A stretch of DNA of 64,000 nt from NCBI GenBank assembly GCA_947179485.1, contig OX359246.1, forward strand, positions 26,226,001-26,290,000, written 5' to 3'. Both the position numbers and the translations under genes were made by a program. The notes below the pieces were generated by a model. It was not told the DNA's origin. It did not search any database and was given only the letters and a program-made list of their open reading frames with translations. Shown here piece by piece: positions 24,885 to 36,777 of the stretch; within the stretch, counting starts at the first letter, position 1; each line of letters opens with the position of its first letter. This DNA is from Allacma fusca (Eukaryota; Arthropoda; Collembola; Symphypleona; Sminthuridae).

Positions 24885-26156
24885 ATGAACATCTTTTTCA
24901 CTTTTGCCTTTCTGAACTTTTGGCAGCTGCTCCAAGTAAATGGATATCGGAGTAAGTAACAGTCTTTGCATTTTTATTCCCTTGGACTTTAAAAGGCTGA
25001 AGGGATTGTAAATAATTATTATAAAATATGAAAATACATAAGTGCACAAAGGGAAATTTAATTTTAGTGGTAATTAGGGTCCAAATTTTTTTAACGTTAT
25101 GACAGAAAGACACCTAGCAGCTGATCGTGCCGTCGTCACAGCAAAACCATTTACCGTGAGCAATTTCCTACTCGACATGTGGAACTACCATAATCAGATT
25201 CGATACTTGCATGACCAGAAACCCTTGGAGCTTGACAAACGGGTATGTTTAATGAACTGGCGCCGGAGGAAGAAGTTGATGCAAATATCCGCTTAAAATT
25301 TGTCTATTTCCTTAAAAATTGTTTTGCGCAAGCGCCGCCCCAATGTAACAGCCCCAATGACAATAATTTCTCGCTAGAGGTCGCTTTTAAAATTCCAGCT
25401 CTCTGAGAACGCTCAAGATTGGGCAAACTGCCTGGCATCAGACCGTGGTGAGGGGACCAGCTTGGATAAACATAAAAACAAAACAGTCTACGTCGAATTT
25501 ACAAAATACGCGAATGATATCTACGGTGAAAATGTGTTCATCGCGGATTTTCCAACAGAGAACTCAATCCCAAAAGAATTGGCTAAATTTGCCATGTTTA
25601 ACAAAAACACATTCGATAAGAGACCTGTGGGATGGTTCCAGCAGAAAGAAGAATATTTCAAAGATCAAGTCCAAGCAAATCTCAATGCGTACACTCGGAT
25701 CATTTTCAAAACCGTCAAGTACATGGGTTGCGGGAAAGCCCATGGGTTTCATAAAACTGTCCGGAAAATTAGGCTGGCTGTCGTCTGTCACTACATCCCA
25801 CCTGGTAACAACATTGGGGAGAGGCAGAGTGTTCAACAATTTGTGATGCCCGAGGTATACAGTCCGATTATCTCATACTTATTGTAATTTCCTACAGAGC
25901 AGATACTCCTCAATCCTTGTCGATCCTACAATTTATTATTAAACTTGGACTCATTTCCGTGATTTCTCCACAGATTCCGAATCGGAATTTGAACGATTTA
26001 GAACCCCGAAATCTGACTGCGTTAGAGACGACGCGAATGCTGAAGCCGAAGAATCCTCTGGTTTTATATCAACTGCAAATCCTTGAACTTCTGGAAGCAA
26101 TGCAGTACAAGAGACCCAGGCAATTTTACGATCCCCTCCTCTTGCCCTTCCAATAG
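24885..26156 (+). CDS. Secreted CAP (SCP/TAPS, GAPR-1-like) domain protein
   Basis: Four exons (24885-24951, 25106-25242, 25399-25854, 25974-26156) splice in frame to 280 residues. The signal peptide is MNIFFTFAFLNFWQLLQVNG. The CAP domain runs from about residue 40 to 220: FLLDMWNYHNQIR (His of the cleft), LSENAQDWANCLAS, GENVFI (Glu), then AYTRIIFKTVKYMGCGKA and VVCHYIPPGNNIGE. In GAPR-1-type proteins the fourth motif reads HFTQ-VW; here it is AYTR-IF, so the second cleft His is missing. A Leu-rich tail of about 60 residues (IPNRNLNDLEP... to LLLPFQ) follows and is not part of the domain. CAP proteins are extracellular, often bind sterols or lipids, and occur in venoms and immunity; a specific role cannot be assigned. 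ATTAAA near 26177 may end the mRNA. Confidence 0.87.
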
Positions 26157-26479
26157 CCTCAATGTAATCTTCCCAAATTAAATATTTGTTGGCCAGTTTG
26201 GCGCATTGACCTGGTCAAGAGAGCTGGACAAGATTAAAATTGTGCTAATATTTTTAAATCTGACGTAATAATTATTATTGTCATCAAACGGAGTAATTAC
26301 ACTCAGCGTAATTTTTGTTGTTGTTCCTAATTCCGGGCATTAACTTTAAAGCTCCAATAATTTATTTTCTCTATGAATTTAATTAGCCCACAATTTAAAG
26401 GGATGTGCAAATTTATGTATGTCAAAAAGGTGACTCATAGTGTAATCAAGTGCTAAAATATTTTTAGGTCGATAGCATT

Positions 26480-26703
26480 TTATCTCACAATCAAAATGTG
26501 TGTTAGGCCGCCTAATACTGTAACTTCAACTAAATAAATAGGATTTGCTATGTCACTTTTCCCTGTGACATATCTCATCCCATGCTCATCATTCAGTGGA
26601 ACAATATAAGTGGTTCCGTCACAGCGTCCTACAACTCCGATTATTATTGTAGTGGTAGGAAAACATTTTTGCATTCCTGCTAATTCCTCACGGTATATAG
26701 AAT
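26480..26703 (-). pseudogene. Fragment resembling a PIF/Harbinger DDE transposase
   Basis: The minus-strand frame reads YREELAGMQKCFP, then IIGVVGRCDGT, then NDEHGMRYVTGKSDIAN. This pattern parallels the DDE_4 nuclease start (FP...GAIDGTHI...DEH-YVNRKG-HSIN), with the first catalytic Asp in DGT. It lacks the remaining catalytic residues and stops at 26480. The match is by eye and weak. Confidence 0.35.
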
Positions 26704-27312
26704 AGAGTCGATAATAAACGTTGTCCTTTCATTGTCTGATAAGATAATTATTCCCATGAGTTTATAGCGACAAATGACTGATTGAGGGGAGTCTGAGTCT
26801 GCAGTCTTAAGTCTGTTTTCCAAGTTGTGCATATTTTTTTCGTACATAGTTACATAATCTAAAAGGAGTTAAGAACCAAAAAGTGAGATGAAAAACCCAT
26901 GCTCAAAAAAAGCTAGTTCAAAAATTTGGAACCAGTAAAAAGGGAAATCTTTCAGTGTACTAAATTCCTGTAAAACTTTGAAACCTTTCCGGCGTCACAA
27001 CTTTCCCGGATATTTCTACCCACTTTAAAAAAATTCTGGCGCAAAGAGTCCGTTCTGTGCCTTAACAAACGACATAAAAGTTATAATCAGCACAATTTCA
27101 GAGAAATTAATCACGGTCGGAGTATTACAGTAGTCAATTTCCAAACCAATTGATCAAGGGCACTTATCATGCGAAGCTAAAATCTCAGCTTTAATTTTAC
27201 CATTTCTGCAACAAACAGTGTGTTCGTCTGTAAAAATTTGTCGTGTCACAGAAGTGAATACAAATATTTTGTAGAGGCATATCATAGCCGAAAATCTAAC
27301 TATAAACTCATC

Positions 27313-28515
27313 ATGCTGGTAATTAGCACGTCCTTATCATTTTAAAAGTATAAAATCCTCTAAAAGTTCCAGAGATATTGAAATTTTACGTGTGCTTCTA
27401 ATTTTCAGAAATTTGAGGAAAACGATACCATCATAGGCGCGGTGCTGGGCTCTGTTGTACTTATTTTGAGCGTCCTTGTAGTCATTCTTTTTGTTATGGT
27501 TTGCAAGTAAGTTCAAATTAAATGGGAAATTTTTGCACGAAAATCTATAATTCTCTCAAAGTCCCTCTAGTTTGATTGAGATATTACTAGAGATGTTGAA
27601 GGAGAATAATTACAACTTAAACTAATCTACGTTTCAAATTTTCCGCCACAGACTCCAGACAAGCGTCAAGCGATTAATGCACACAAATCCTCGGAATCCC
27701 GCGTGGGAGCCACCTATGAAGCGTGGACCTGATGAGTTGAGCAACAGAGGATTTAAGGAGTACCAGGGGACGCATCCACGGTAACTGAACCTTTTTTTTT
27801 TAAAAAAAATTAATCACGAAAACAACGAAGAAATTTTATAGGATGTTTTTCAAACCCTAGTGCAGAACCTCAGCAGCGACCAGTTGAGGCCTACAATGAT
27901 AGGTACACTGGGGCAACCTCGCCAGGCTATAGCAATAAACCACAAAGTTTTAACGACAATTTTTCCTACGGTCCTAATAATAGTGCTGGACCGAGAGCGC
28001 CACAAGGCGGTCCGGGATCTAACAATAATCAAGCTGGGGGTCGGATCAGTCAAGTCGGGGGTTTCAATCCTCAGGCAGGAGGCTTTAACAGTCAAGCTGG
28101 AGGTTATAACAGTCAACCTGGCGGATATAACAGTCAACCTGGAGGATATAACGGTCAACCTGGAGGTTATAACAGTCAACCCGGAGGTCACACCAACCAA
28201 GGCTTCCAAGGCAATGCTCCCCGACAAGGCGGCAGTTTCTTACATAAAGCTGATAAATTTGCAAACCAAGCCAATCAATTTAGTGACTTCGCCGGAGGGG
28301 TCGGTGAAATAGCAGGGAACTTCAGTGATGCTGCAGGGAACTTTGGTGAAATTGCAGGGAACATGGGTGACTTCGCAGGGAACATGGGGGACATTGCCGG
28401 GAACGTTGGAGACTTTGCTGGAAACATGGGGGACATTGCCGGGAACGTTGGGGACATTTCAGGGGGTCTTAAGGCCTTTGGGGGTAAGGGTAAAAAGGGT
28501 AAATTTGGGTTTTAA
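27313..28515 (+). CDS. Single-pass membrane protein with two heptad-repeat blocks (trio member 1)
   Basis: Exons 27313-27318 (ATG CTG only), 27409-27506, 27652-27780 and 27861-28515 splice to 295 residues with intron phases 0, 2, 2. The tiny first exon is inferred from the same design in the next two genes. A short N-terminus precedes one strong helix (IIGAVLGSVVLILSVLVVIL) and a basic, Pro-containing segment. The last exon encodes 218 codons of low complexity. First comes a Gly/Gln/Asn part with seven-residue repeats of the form GGYNSQP. After a short linker follows another seven-residue repeat, AGN-GD- (AGNMGDF, AGNVGDI and similar). The end is GKGKKGKFGF. AATAAA is at 28569-28574. No known family is recognised; a cell-surface or secretory-pathway matrix role is only a guess. 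Confidence 0.72.
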
Positions 28516-28655
28516 AACCCCTGAGCTAAATTTGTAAATTTTATGTTAAAACCTAACACTCTGAAATCAATAAAATATTGACGCCGCACTTGTAATCATA
28601 TCTGGCATTATATTCTCTCGAAACCATTTTTGAATTCAGGCATATGTATGTTATG

Positions 28656-29632
28656 TAGGGAATGCCGATTGAAAATGCCCTCGCATATATGCCTGCCAAG
28701 CTGTATATGCCCAAAATTCCTGCCAACGTGCCATATTTTTGGGCATATTGGCACATTGGGAAAATACCCTGAATTTGGGCATTTTCGGCAGGGCATATTC
28801 GGCATTTTGGGCATATTCGACATTTCAGGCATTTTCAGCCCGGAATATTCTGCATTTCTGGTAGGTAAAACTTAGTAATACAATCGAGCCAAAAATGCCA
28901 CTATTCACTACTAAAATGAAATCCTACTCAAGGCGTACATGGCAATTTTGTTTAAATGTATTACATTTCAAAAGATACTCCCTGTGTATCATACACACTT
29001 TATATTGAATTATTGACGAATGCAATTTTGTTGCATTTTGTAGAAAGTTAATCAGAAGACTCGAGTGATAAATAATTACATCATCAACAAATCCTCCCCA
29101 TCAGAACTTTGATTTGTATAACTTTCAGCCGCTGTAGCAGTTGCTCCGCCTCCAGCGTAAATAAAATTTTTCAAATTTTCTCACCAGTGCTTTGAGGTTG
29201 GCATAGTGTATTGCATTCCAAAATGTGTGTTTTTTCCAGTAGTAACAATGCAATGGTGAGACGTTTTAAAAACTACAACTCCTACAATTATTGTCTACTG
29301 ACCAGATTTATTTAACCTGTGTGCTAGTATAACCGTCGAGTAATCGTTTTTAGTTATAACGATGTGAGCGGGGTAGTGTGCAGTAAAGTGTCAAGTGGAG
29401 TAGTAGCAAGCTACCAAAAACGTCTGGAAAAGGTAATCGACCCGACAATTTGAACAAACTGAATATGCCCAAAATGTCGTATATGCCCAGGAATGAAAAT
29501 GCCCAAGTTGCCCGTGCCGAATATGCCCAAAATCTACGTATTTGCTCAAAGTTGAAAATGCCCAAATGCCCTGGCATTTTGGGCAGGCATGATTCCCAAT
29601 ATGCCATGGCATTTTCAAATCGACAATCCCTA
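28656..29632. mobile_element. hAT-like non-autonomous element
   Basis: Termini are imperfect inverted repeats: TAGGGAATGCCGATTGAAAA at 28656 and, reading inward from 29632, TAGGGATTGTCGATTTGAAA. The 8-bp sequence ATGTTATG flanks both ends (28648-28655, 29633-29640). Many copies of GGCATTTTGGGCATAT-like words cluster inside both ends, as expected of hAT subterminal repeats. The 977-bp body has no transposase frame. Confidence 0.85.
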
Positions 29633-30192
29633 ATGTTATGTATACAATCTGCTTTATGGTAATGTATTGTGTCATTAAATTTATTGTGATGATGCAAGAT
29701 AGCTGCGTAATTTGAAACAATGCAACAAGTAGTGTTGATTGTAAATCAAAAAGGGTGACAGCCTGATGAAATCATTCTTACCTTTAGAGGCACTCGATCC
29801 CTGATCTTTTATAGAGAGGGCACAATCCTATCGGGGTGAGAGAGGAGCATGTGAACAATGGAATTGCTACCTCAGGGTATCTATCCCCATATGACATGGC
29901 AGCAGTGTAAAAACTTAGATTTGATTAGATATGAAAAAAACCTAACAGCGTCCAATTCATACGTTACATTTAAAAGATGAGTGTATATGCCCATGAGATA
30001 ACTTTTATCATTTTGACTCGCGTATTTACGTCCCATATAAGCAATACGGGAATTCTCTGAATGTTTCCCAAAGAGTCACTCCTGCCTGTGAGGCTTTATT
30101 AGTGGACGTATTTAGCATACCAGACCCTTTTATTTGAGAGCCCGGAGCGTACACCTGAGTATCCCCGACGGAGATCAAGAACCTTTAGTAAA

Positions 30193-30779
30193 ATGGCAGT
30201 AAGTGGGTTTTTTTTATTGTAGCAAGTATTTTGTCATCAATAACGCAGGACTCTGTCATAATTTTCCCCAAACGCTCTTTTTAGGACCAATTAAAGGAAC
30301 TAAATGATCTCATTGACGCCAACGAGCGGAACATCTACATCCTCTCCGGGGTTTTTGGAGCCACACTAGCGATCCTGTCAATTATCGCCATTGTTATCCT
30401 CATTCAAAATAATAAGTAAGAGTGATTGCTGGAATTGTAAAAATTAAATTGGATCTCTTGTCAAATATTATGGAAATGTAATGCTATTTTTTTCTTTTGT
30501 GTTTTTTTTTCAAATTCCTGGCACCACTGAAGACTAAAGTCTCAAATTAGGAAACTTCAACAGGACTTACCATGGGCTCGAGGACCAGCTCCAGCGCCTC
30601 CACAAATGCCCAGGTAAAAACTTTGCATTTTCGAGGAAGACAAAAATCTACTAGAAATTCCTAATGGAATTAAGTTGGAATTCCCAATGTTTAACATTCT
30701 TTGACATTCCAGAGCTGCGCCTTCTAAAGCCGGATCAATTTACAGCGCCAATACCTACGGAGACCAGAGGAGATACTAG
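30193..30779 (+). CDS. Small single-pass membrane protein (trio member 2)
   Basis: Exons 30193-30198 (ATG GCA), 30285-30415, 30551-30613 and 30713-30779 splice to 88 residues; phases 0, 2, 2. The N-terminus is acidic (DQLKELNDLIDANER), then comes NIYILSGVFGA leading into one helix of about 22 residues. A basic Leu/Gln stretch, a Pro/Ala-rich segment (ARGPAPAPPQMPR) and a Tyr-containing tail (SIYSANTYGDQRRY) follow. The ER-(N/D)IYILSGV block and splice layout match the gene at 31614. AATAAA at 30823-30828 lies 45 bp after the stop. There is no cleavable signal peptide, so a type III topology (N-terminus outside) is likely. Function unknown. Confidence 0.78.
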
Positions 30780-31613
30780 TGGAGTCTGTTTTTAAATTAA
30801 TACTTCAATAATAATTGTTGCGAATAAAAAAAGTCGTTAAATTTTTGTCGATTTGAACACCATAGCTGTTTATCCAATGTTACCTCATACTGTTACACTT
30901 GATTTAAATATGAAATAAATACTAGGTTTCATTTGTATGTGAAATGTTCATTTAATACGTTGGGGCTTATCGTTGGTCTTGCATACTACAACCTATTGGC
31001 GTCATTCTTTAAATATAAGGCGTGCAATATTTCCTGTTCAGTGTAAAAATAACTCATTAATCGCAAGTTCAGGAGGAAATAATTATTATGCAATTAAATT
31101 TGATCATACTAATTATTAGGAAATTGAAAATGTTCGGATAAGAGTGTCCGTTAGGGGCATTGCATATGTTTTATGAACGGGGTCCTGTGGCAATCGGAGT
31201 TGATAATTTAGGCAAATTCCCACCCTGAAAAATATAATGTGTCGTACATGTACTCTGAAATGAGCTGACGAACGAAGACGCGATAAGATAAAATAGGGGG
31301 ATTAACGATCCGTTTATTTCCAGTTGTGATCATTTTGTCTCACACTTTATATTCCCAGGACATCAGCAAATTACTCCTGATAATTCACTCGGGATGATAT
31401 AAGGGCTGGACGGTATCAATGACATGTGATTACATTAGAGCGTGTTGATGTAAAACCGACATTTCTAAACGATATTAGGGCATATATCAATTATCACCTT
31501 GTAGATTCAGGAGTAGTAAGTACATAGAATATTACGCACGTCCCACACAGTTGATCATCTGAGTCGTAATTGTTTGTTGGGAAATTTGGAGTGTAGACAT
31601 TTATACCTGCAAA

Positions 31614-32204
31614 ATGGACACGGTAATAATTGATTTGGGTATTTGTTTCGTGTTGCTTGTATCCGAATTTATATTGTATTTTGTAAAAACACATCATCCT
31701 TACTACATACTCAAGGACTCATGATTAAAACCGTTTATTTTTCTTGTCCACAGTTTTTTGGAAAAAGATCAAAAAATACTGAGAGAGATATTTACATCCT
31801 TTCTGGGGTTTGCGGCGGAGTTTCTCTGCTCCTGTTAATTTTGTTTATTTCAATCCTGGTCTCAAATTCAAGGTAAATAAAATAAAATTGATTTCATTCT
31901 TGAAATTTTGACTGGGCAAATGTTTTACGTGAGTTACTCGATCCTTTTTAGGTTGCGAGCTCAAACTAACCAAATGATCCGTGACACTCCGTTTGAACAG
32001 CATCCTAAAGCGTAAGATATTTTAAGGAAATTTATAAATTAAAGCTATTTATTTTTTAAATTGATTATTAGTTTTTTAGGTTGTAATTAATCTAAAATAT
32101 TTCTAATCAATTTCTGTATTTTTTAAAATAAAAATAGTGTTCAAAATGAGTACGGTCATCGTGCACCTCCGCCGACGTACAACCAGGCTGTACAATTTCA
32201 GTAA
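31614..32204 (+). CDS. Small single-pass membrane protein with a PPTY motif (trio member 3)
   Basis: Exons 31614-31622 (ATG GAC ACG), 31754-31872, 31952-32011 and 32138-32204 splice to 84 residues; phases 0, 2, 2. The final exon is 67 nt, exactly as in the previous gene. The protein has a basic start (FFGKRSKNTERD), IYILSGVCGG into a helix (VSLLLLILFISILV), a polar linker and the tail HRAPPPTYNQAVQFQ. PPTY fits the PPxY consensus recognised by WW domains of Nedd4-type ubiquitin ligases and Yap-type adaptors. Function unknown; the first exon is the least certain part. Confidence 0.76.
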
Positions 32205-33060
32205 ATTAATTACAACCTACCCCTAGTGGTCTTCCAAGTTTTAAACGTCAAAAAAGCTCCCCTACAAACAACAAAAGGAAACACATGGAAAAATTCTCTA
32301 ATGATTTACTTTTGTAAGAGGAAAAAAAAACATCACAAAATGTAAATTGGTTTAAATATTTTATTTTATTGAGAAACTGCTCATGCGTCAATAAGGGTTC
32401 TTTTAGCGTAGAAATCCGAAACCTTGACTAAAACAATACTTTCCCATGTTAATTATTGCTCCACCTTCTTTAATTTATTTTGAATGTGGAAATATTTATA
32501 AACTATTATACACTTGTAATTAAATCTACTAATAATTATTATAATATAAACAATACAATTTCAAGTTTGGAATGGAAACATTACACTATTAATAATTACA
32601 CACAGTAAATAATACACAGATCTAACAGAGTATCAAACAGAACGAAATCCCTGATTTTTATTTCAAAATGATGAACTAGATTTTAATGCCATCTTTTTAT
32701 TAGAAGAAATTTTTTTCCTGTCAGGTTTTTTAAATAATTGTCTCAAGTTGTTCACGTTAACATAATTTCGTAAGTTCTCAAATAATCTCAAGCTCCATGA
32801 AAATCTGTAGAATCAGTTGAGTCACTTTTTTTTTCGTAACCAAACTTACTTTCACTGCAAAAAGCATTATTCATTTTGAAATTATTCCTGTCCCTGTCAA
32901 AAAATCATTGTAGTGTATTTTATGTCAAAACCTGATTAAGTAAAGGCAAGTTTTTCAACATTAATTTGTTATGAAGCTTATCACGGAAATGAATCAAAAC
33001 CTGTAATTTATCACCCCGAAAATAATTCGTATTTTTGCATGCATAAAAAAATATACCAAA

Positions 33061-36000
33061 ATGTCATTTATAATAATACAAGAACTACCTGAGGACCTTG
33101 AACAGGAAAGGATCGCCGATTCGAATTTGACTCAATATTCCAATCGTGGGTACTTCGTTGGGGACATTGTGTGCAAATTGCTACAGGAAAGGCATAAAGT
33201 GGTCAAAGTTAGATTTGGGACCGTATTGTACCCGAAGATCCTGAAACCGAACGAGTCTTTGAGTTCTTTGCTCAATCATGGATTCACTGAGGAGGTGCCC
33301 GTATTTTGGTGTGACGATCATTCCGAAAGCTTTGAAAAATCAGATGATGTACGGCCAAAAGTCAATAAATATCTTTTTTTGGACTAGTAATTTCTAATCG
33401 TTACTTTTATAGGATAGGATCAAGTCCCAGACTTTACTTTTAAATTTTTGAGGGCTTGTAAAAATATAATGGTAAATTGGTACTAGATATTTCTGGTAGA
33501 GCGACATTTCCGAGTGGGCATGCACGTCAGAAGATGTACTTTAACTTCCGGAAATGTCATTGCAGTGGACAGAGTTGCCACGGTAAAAATACTAGGAACA
33601 AATCAAGTCATTGCAGATGTCCCAGTAGCCAAACTCCATCCGTTACAGGTAATTAGACCCTGACTTTTACAGAATGGCATCAAGATTGAAAACACTTAAT
33701 TTAAATTCTTATTAATATTCTTATACACATAATTATTATATATCCAACTAGCATAAGAGAGCTACATTGGGCTCCTTCATTTTACATCACGAATGGCTTG
33801 GAGTCGTGACCTGCGTAGAGTACACTGCAAGGCTGAGGATGTCCAACGATGTTCAATGCACTCATAAATGGAGTGAGGACATGGAGCAGGTTTTTCAGCC
33901 ACCGTCGGAGAATCCTTCCCTCGGGGAAAGAATTCATTACCCAGGGCAACAATTGCAGCTATCTACCAGCGAGATGTGGCAAGTTAATTGGAATTCAAAC
34001 ACTTTAGAGGGAAAGTTCAGGGTTTTCAAATCACAACAGCACTCTTCAGCAACGGTTGTAGCCATTGAGGTAAATGCAACTTAATTTGTTATTGTACCAA
34101 ACAATTACATATTGCTGTCTTTGCACCTTATTCATGTGTCACAGCTTTTTTTAAAACGTAGTCCATTTTTACTGTCAAATGGCTGGAAAGTCTCCCGAGA
34201 CAATTTCACGAGCGGAAACTCAAACCCGATGAAAAACTGTCATCTGAATCGAAGGACTGGATTTCTTTGGATACGATTTCCAAAAATGGTAACTTTCCCA
34301 TCGGAAATATTTACATGCTTGAATATTGGGGCGAAAAATCTTGGCAACTTCACTCTTACGAAGAATGGTTGCAAAGTCTCGGCCGATTCGAAAACTTCGA
34401 AGAGCTTCCTGAACCTGATGATTTGAATATGGAGGGAGAAGACAATTTCGATGGAGTGTCATTTTGTGGCGATAATAACAATGGGAATGTTAATTCCGTA
34501 AAGAGTAAAACCAGTGACGCTTTAAACATCTGGAATCGGTTGAAAATATCTAACGTGGATGGGGATTTCTATGGAAAAATATTGACAGTAGAGGTTTTGT
34601 GTACGCAAAGCTGGGTCACTGTCCGTTGGCCCAATTATGTGAAACATATTGAATACTTTTCAAGCTGTGAGTTCGAACCGATGATCTTCCAAGAAAATCC
34701 TACTTTTCCTGCGGGGTCCGTGCTAAAGTTCAGCAGGAAGGTCGGAAGTCAACCAGAGTTCCTCGATTATTATGGGGTAGTGGTTCAAACGGACTCCAGA
34801 AGTATGCAACTGTGATTAGTTTTCAATTTTTACTAAAATATTTCCCAATGACCTTATTTTTAAACAATTTTAATTCTAATATGCTCCAAAAGTTGGTTTG
34901 ATGTCCATTAACTGGTACAAATACTATCCTGGGTCCAAGCCTTGCTACGCGGGAAAGTCAAATTCCCCTATGGATGAAGTCGAGCTCCATCCTCAGTTCG
35001 GGAAGTTGACCACAGGGAGCATTGTTACTTGGAATCAGCTCTGGGATCACCCTTCAGAAATCCCCTTGGGGATTGTGAATCACATGGGGGAGGATGGAAT
35101 GCTGAGAGTTAGAACCGCCCGTAATGAGATTTTATCCTGGCCCGAAAATCTATTGAAAATACCTTTCATTCCTTTTTACAACGCTATTGAGAAACAATGG
35201 GTGACTGAAAGAGGGGATTTCACACATATCTACAACAATTTACAAAAGAGCCTTGACCAATGTAACCCTAGCACTCAAACTCTCTGTAATCCCAAAATCA
35301 AGAGGGGACCTCTGGTGGATGAACTTGGTACAGGCACAGGTGCAGGCGGAGCCCTTCAAGTCTTAGAGAATATTCCTAAATTAATGACCTTTTCGAATTT
35401 GCCACTGGTAAAAATTAAAAATGATAGTTTATTTCCTGAAATATTAAGGGATTTGAAGTTGTACTCTGGAAATGATCAAGTAGGGATTTGGATCAAAACG
35501 TTCTCCGCACGGAGGGTAAGTTTAACGTAGATGTCGTTCAAAACCTTCTAAAATTTTTTCCCACATTTACTGCCTACGTTTTGTTTTTACTCAATGTTCC
35601 TTCTGATTTAAAAAAAAACATCCTGTACAAATTATTGCCTTATTCCTTTTGCTATTGGAAATATTTCAATTTCTTTCAAACCGAAACATAACACAGAACT
35701 GCAAAAAAAAAATATCATACAAAATGTATTGTGCATTATCTAGATTTTCGACATTAAGAGGAAACTTTGAGTATAACAATTGGGTACTTCGTTTCACTTC
35801 ACCCCCCCCCCCTGAAAATATCGCAGAAATGTCAAACCACGACAAATTTTAACTCACAAAAAATTATGATTACACAGGATTTGATTGCAGTTTCAATGGA
35901 AGGCCCTCCGAGGACTCTGTACGAAGATGTTCTTTTATTTTTCACAATTAAAATCCCAGAAGATTTCCCGGAATCCCCACCGCTCTTCCATTTTCATTCC

Positions 36001-36777
36001 TTCTCCTGTCAAGAAATTAACCCTTGTCTGAAGGTTAACGGGACAGTCCTTTTCCCTTTGCTCAACACCTACGACAGCCTCCCTGGATTTCACATGGAGA
36101 ACTGGGACAAGACAGATTCCTCCATTGGCCTTATTTTGGTTTGCATTCGAAGTACGTAAATAAACAGCAATGATCACAAATGACACTACATGGCTTGGTT
36201 AAGAGTGTTATTATTAAAATGTCTTGTCCGAAAATTTGTCAAGGAATAGCAAAAAGATCTACGTCCAATCTTATTATTTTTTCAGAAATGATCCTCTGTG
36301 ACACTCCATACAAAAACCATCGGAACTTGGAAATTCTAAAGTTGTTCTCCACCAATCTCTGCAACAGCATATGCTTGCAAAAGAACTGGGAATATTTAGA
36401 GGAGATAGTTCATTCCGTTTGGACCCAGTTGGAATCCCCTCCTGAAATCTGGCGTGAAGACATGTACCAATATTACCGCTTGCATATTCCCAGGTATGTA
36501 TAGTGTCACCCAGAAGTTACACCCACAAAACAAGCAAATGTTTTAGTAAACATAATAAATCACCAATAATATGACAGTACTTCCTTCAAAAAATTCACAT
36601 TTAAAAAATTGACTCTATTTCAGATTCTACAATCGAATAATGACCCTCTTGATGTCAGAGATTTCAACCTCAAATGCATTGCCAGTCCCCTTTCCTTCAG
36701 TAGCAAAGGATCGGGTGGAGGCCCTCAAGCGGAAATTGTACCATTTGTACCAAGTCTACCAGCAAACATTTATTTGA
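33061..36777 (+). CDS. UBE2O-like protein with an inactive E2 (UBC) domain
   Basis: Eight exons (33061-33348, 33487-33648, 33752-34069, 34162-34801, 34893-35515, 35878-36151, 36286-36493, 36624-36777) splice to 888 residues; human UBE2O has 1292. The N-terminal conserved regions are recognisable (VKILGTNQVIADVPV, EWLGVVTCVEYTARL, GSIVTWNQLWDHPSEIPLGIV). The E2 domain spans about 665-830: GIWIKTFSARRDLIAVSMEGP-RT-YED, IKIPEDFPESPP, INPCLKVNGTVLFPLLNTYD, GLILVCIRKMIL. In UBE2O the last block contains N-G-K-V-C-V-S-L-L, with the catalytic Cys (human Cys1040). Here it is N-G-T-V-L-F-P-L-L, so the Cys is Leu (residue 735, codon 36049-36051). UBE2O is an E2/E3 hybrid for orphan proteins; this copy should be unable to form a ubiquitin thioester. 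The frame is intact, so it looks like a maintained pseudoenzyme. Confidence 0.88.

Noticed and set aside
28275..28457. Minus frame with Ser-Pro-x-Phe-Pro-Ala repeats
   Set aside because: It is the antisense of the AGN-GD heptad repeat in the plus-strand gene.
28656..29632. CRISPR-like repeated GGGCATATT words
   Set aside because: Spacing is irregular and the words are inverted between the two ends; with the 8-bp duplications they are subterminal repeats of a hAT-like element in a eukaryotic genome.
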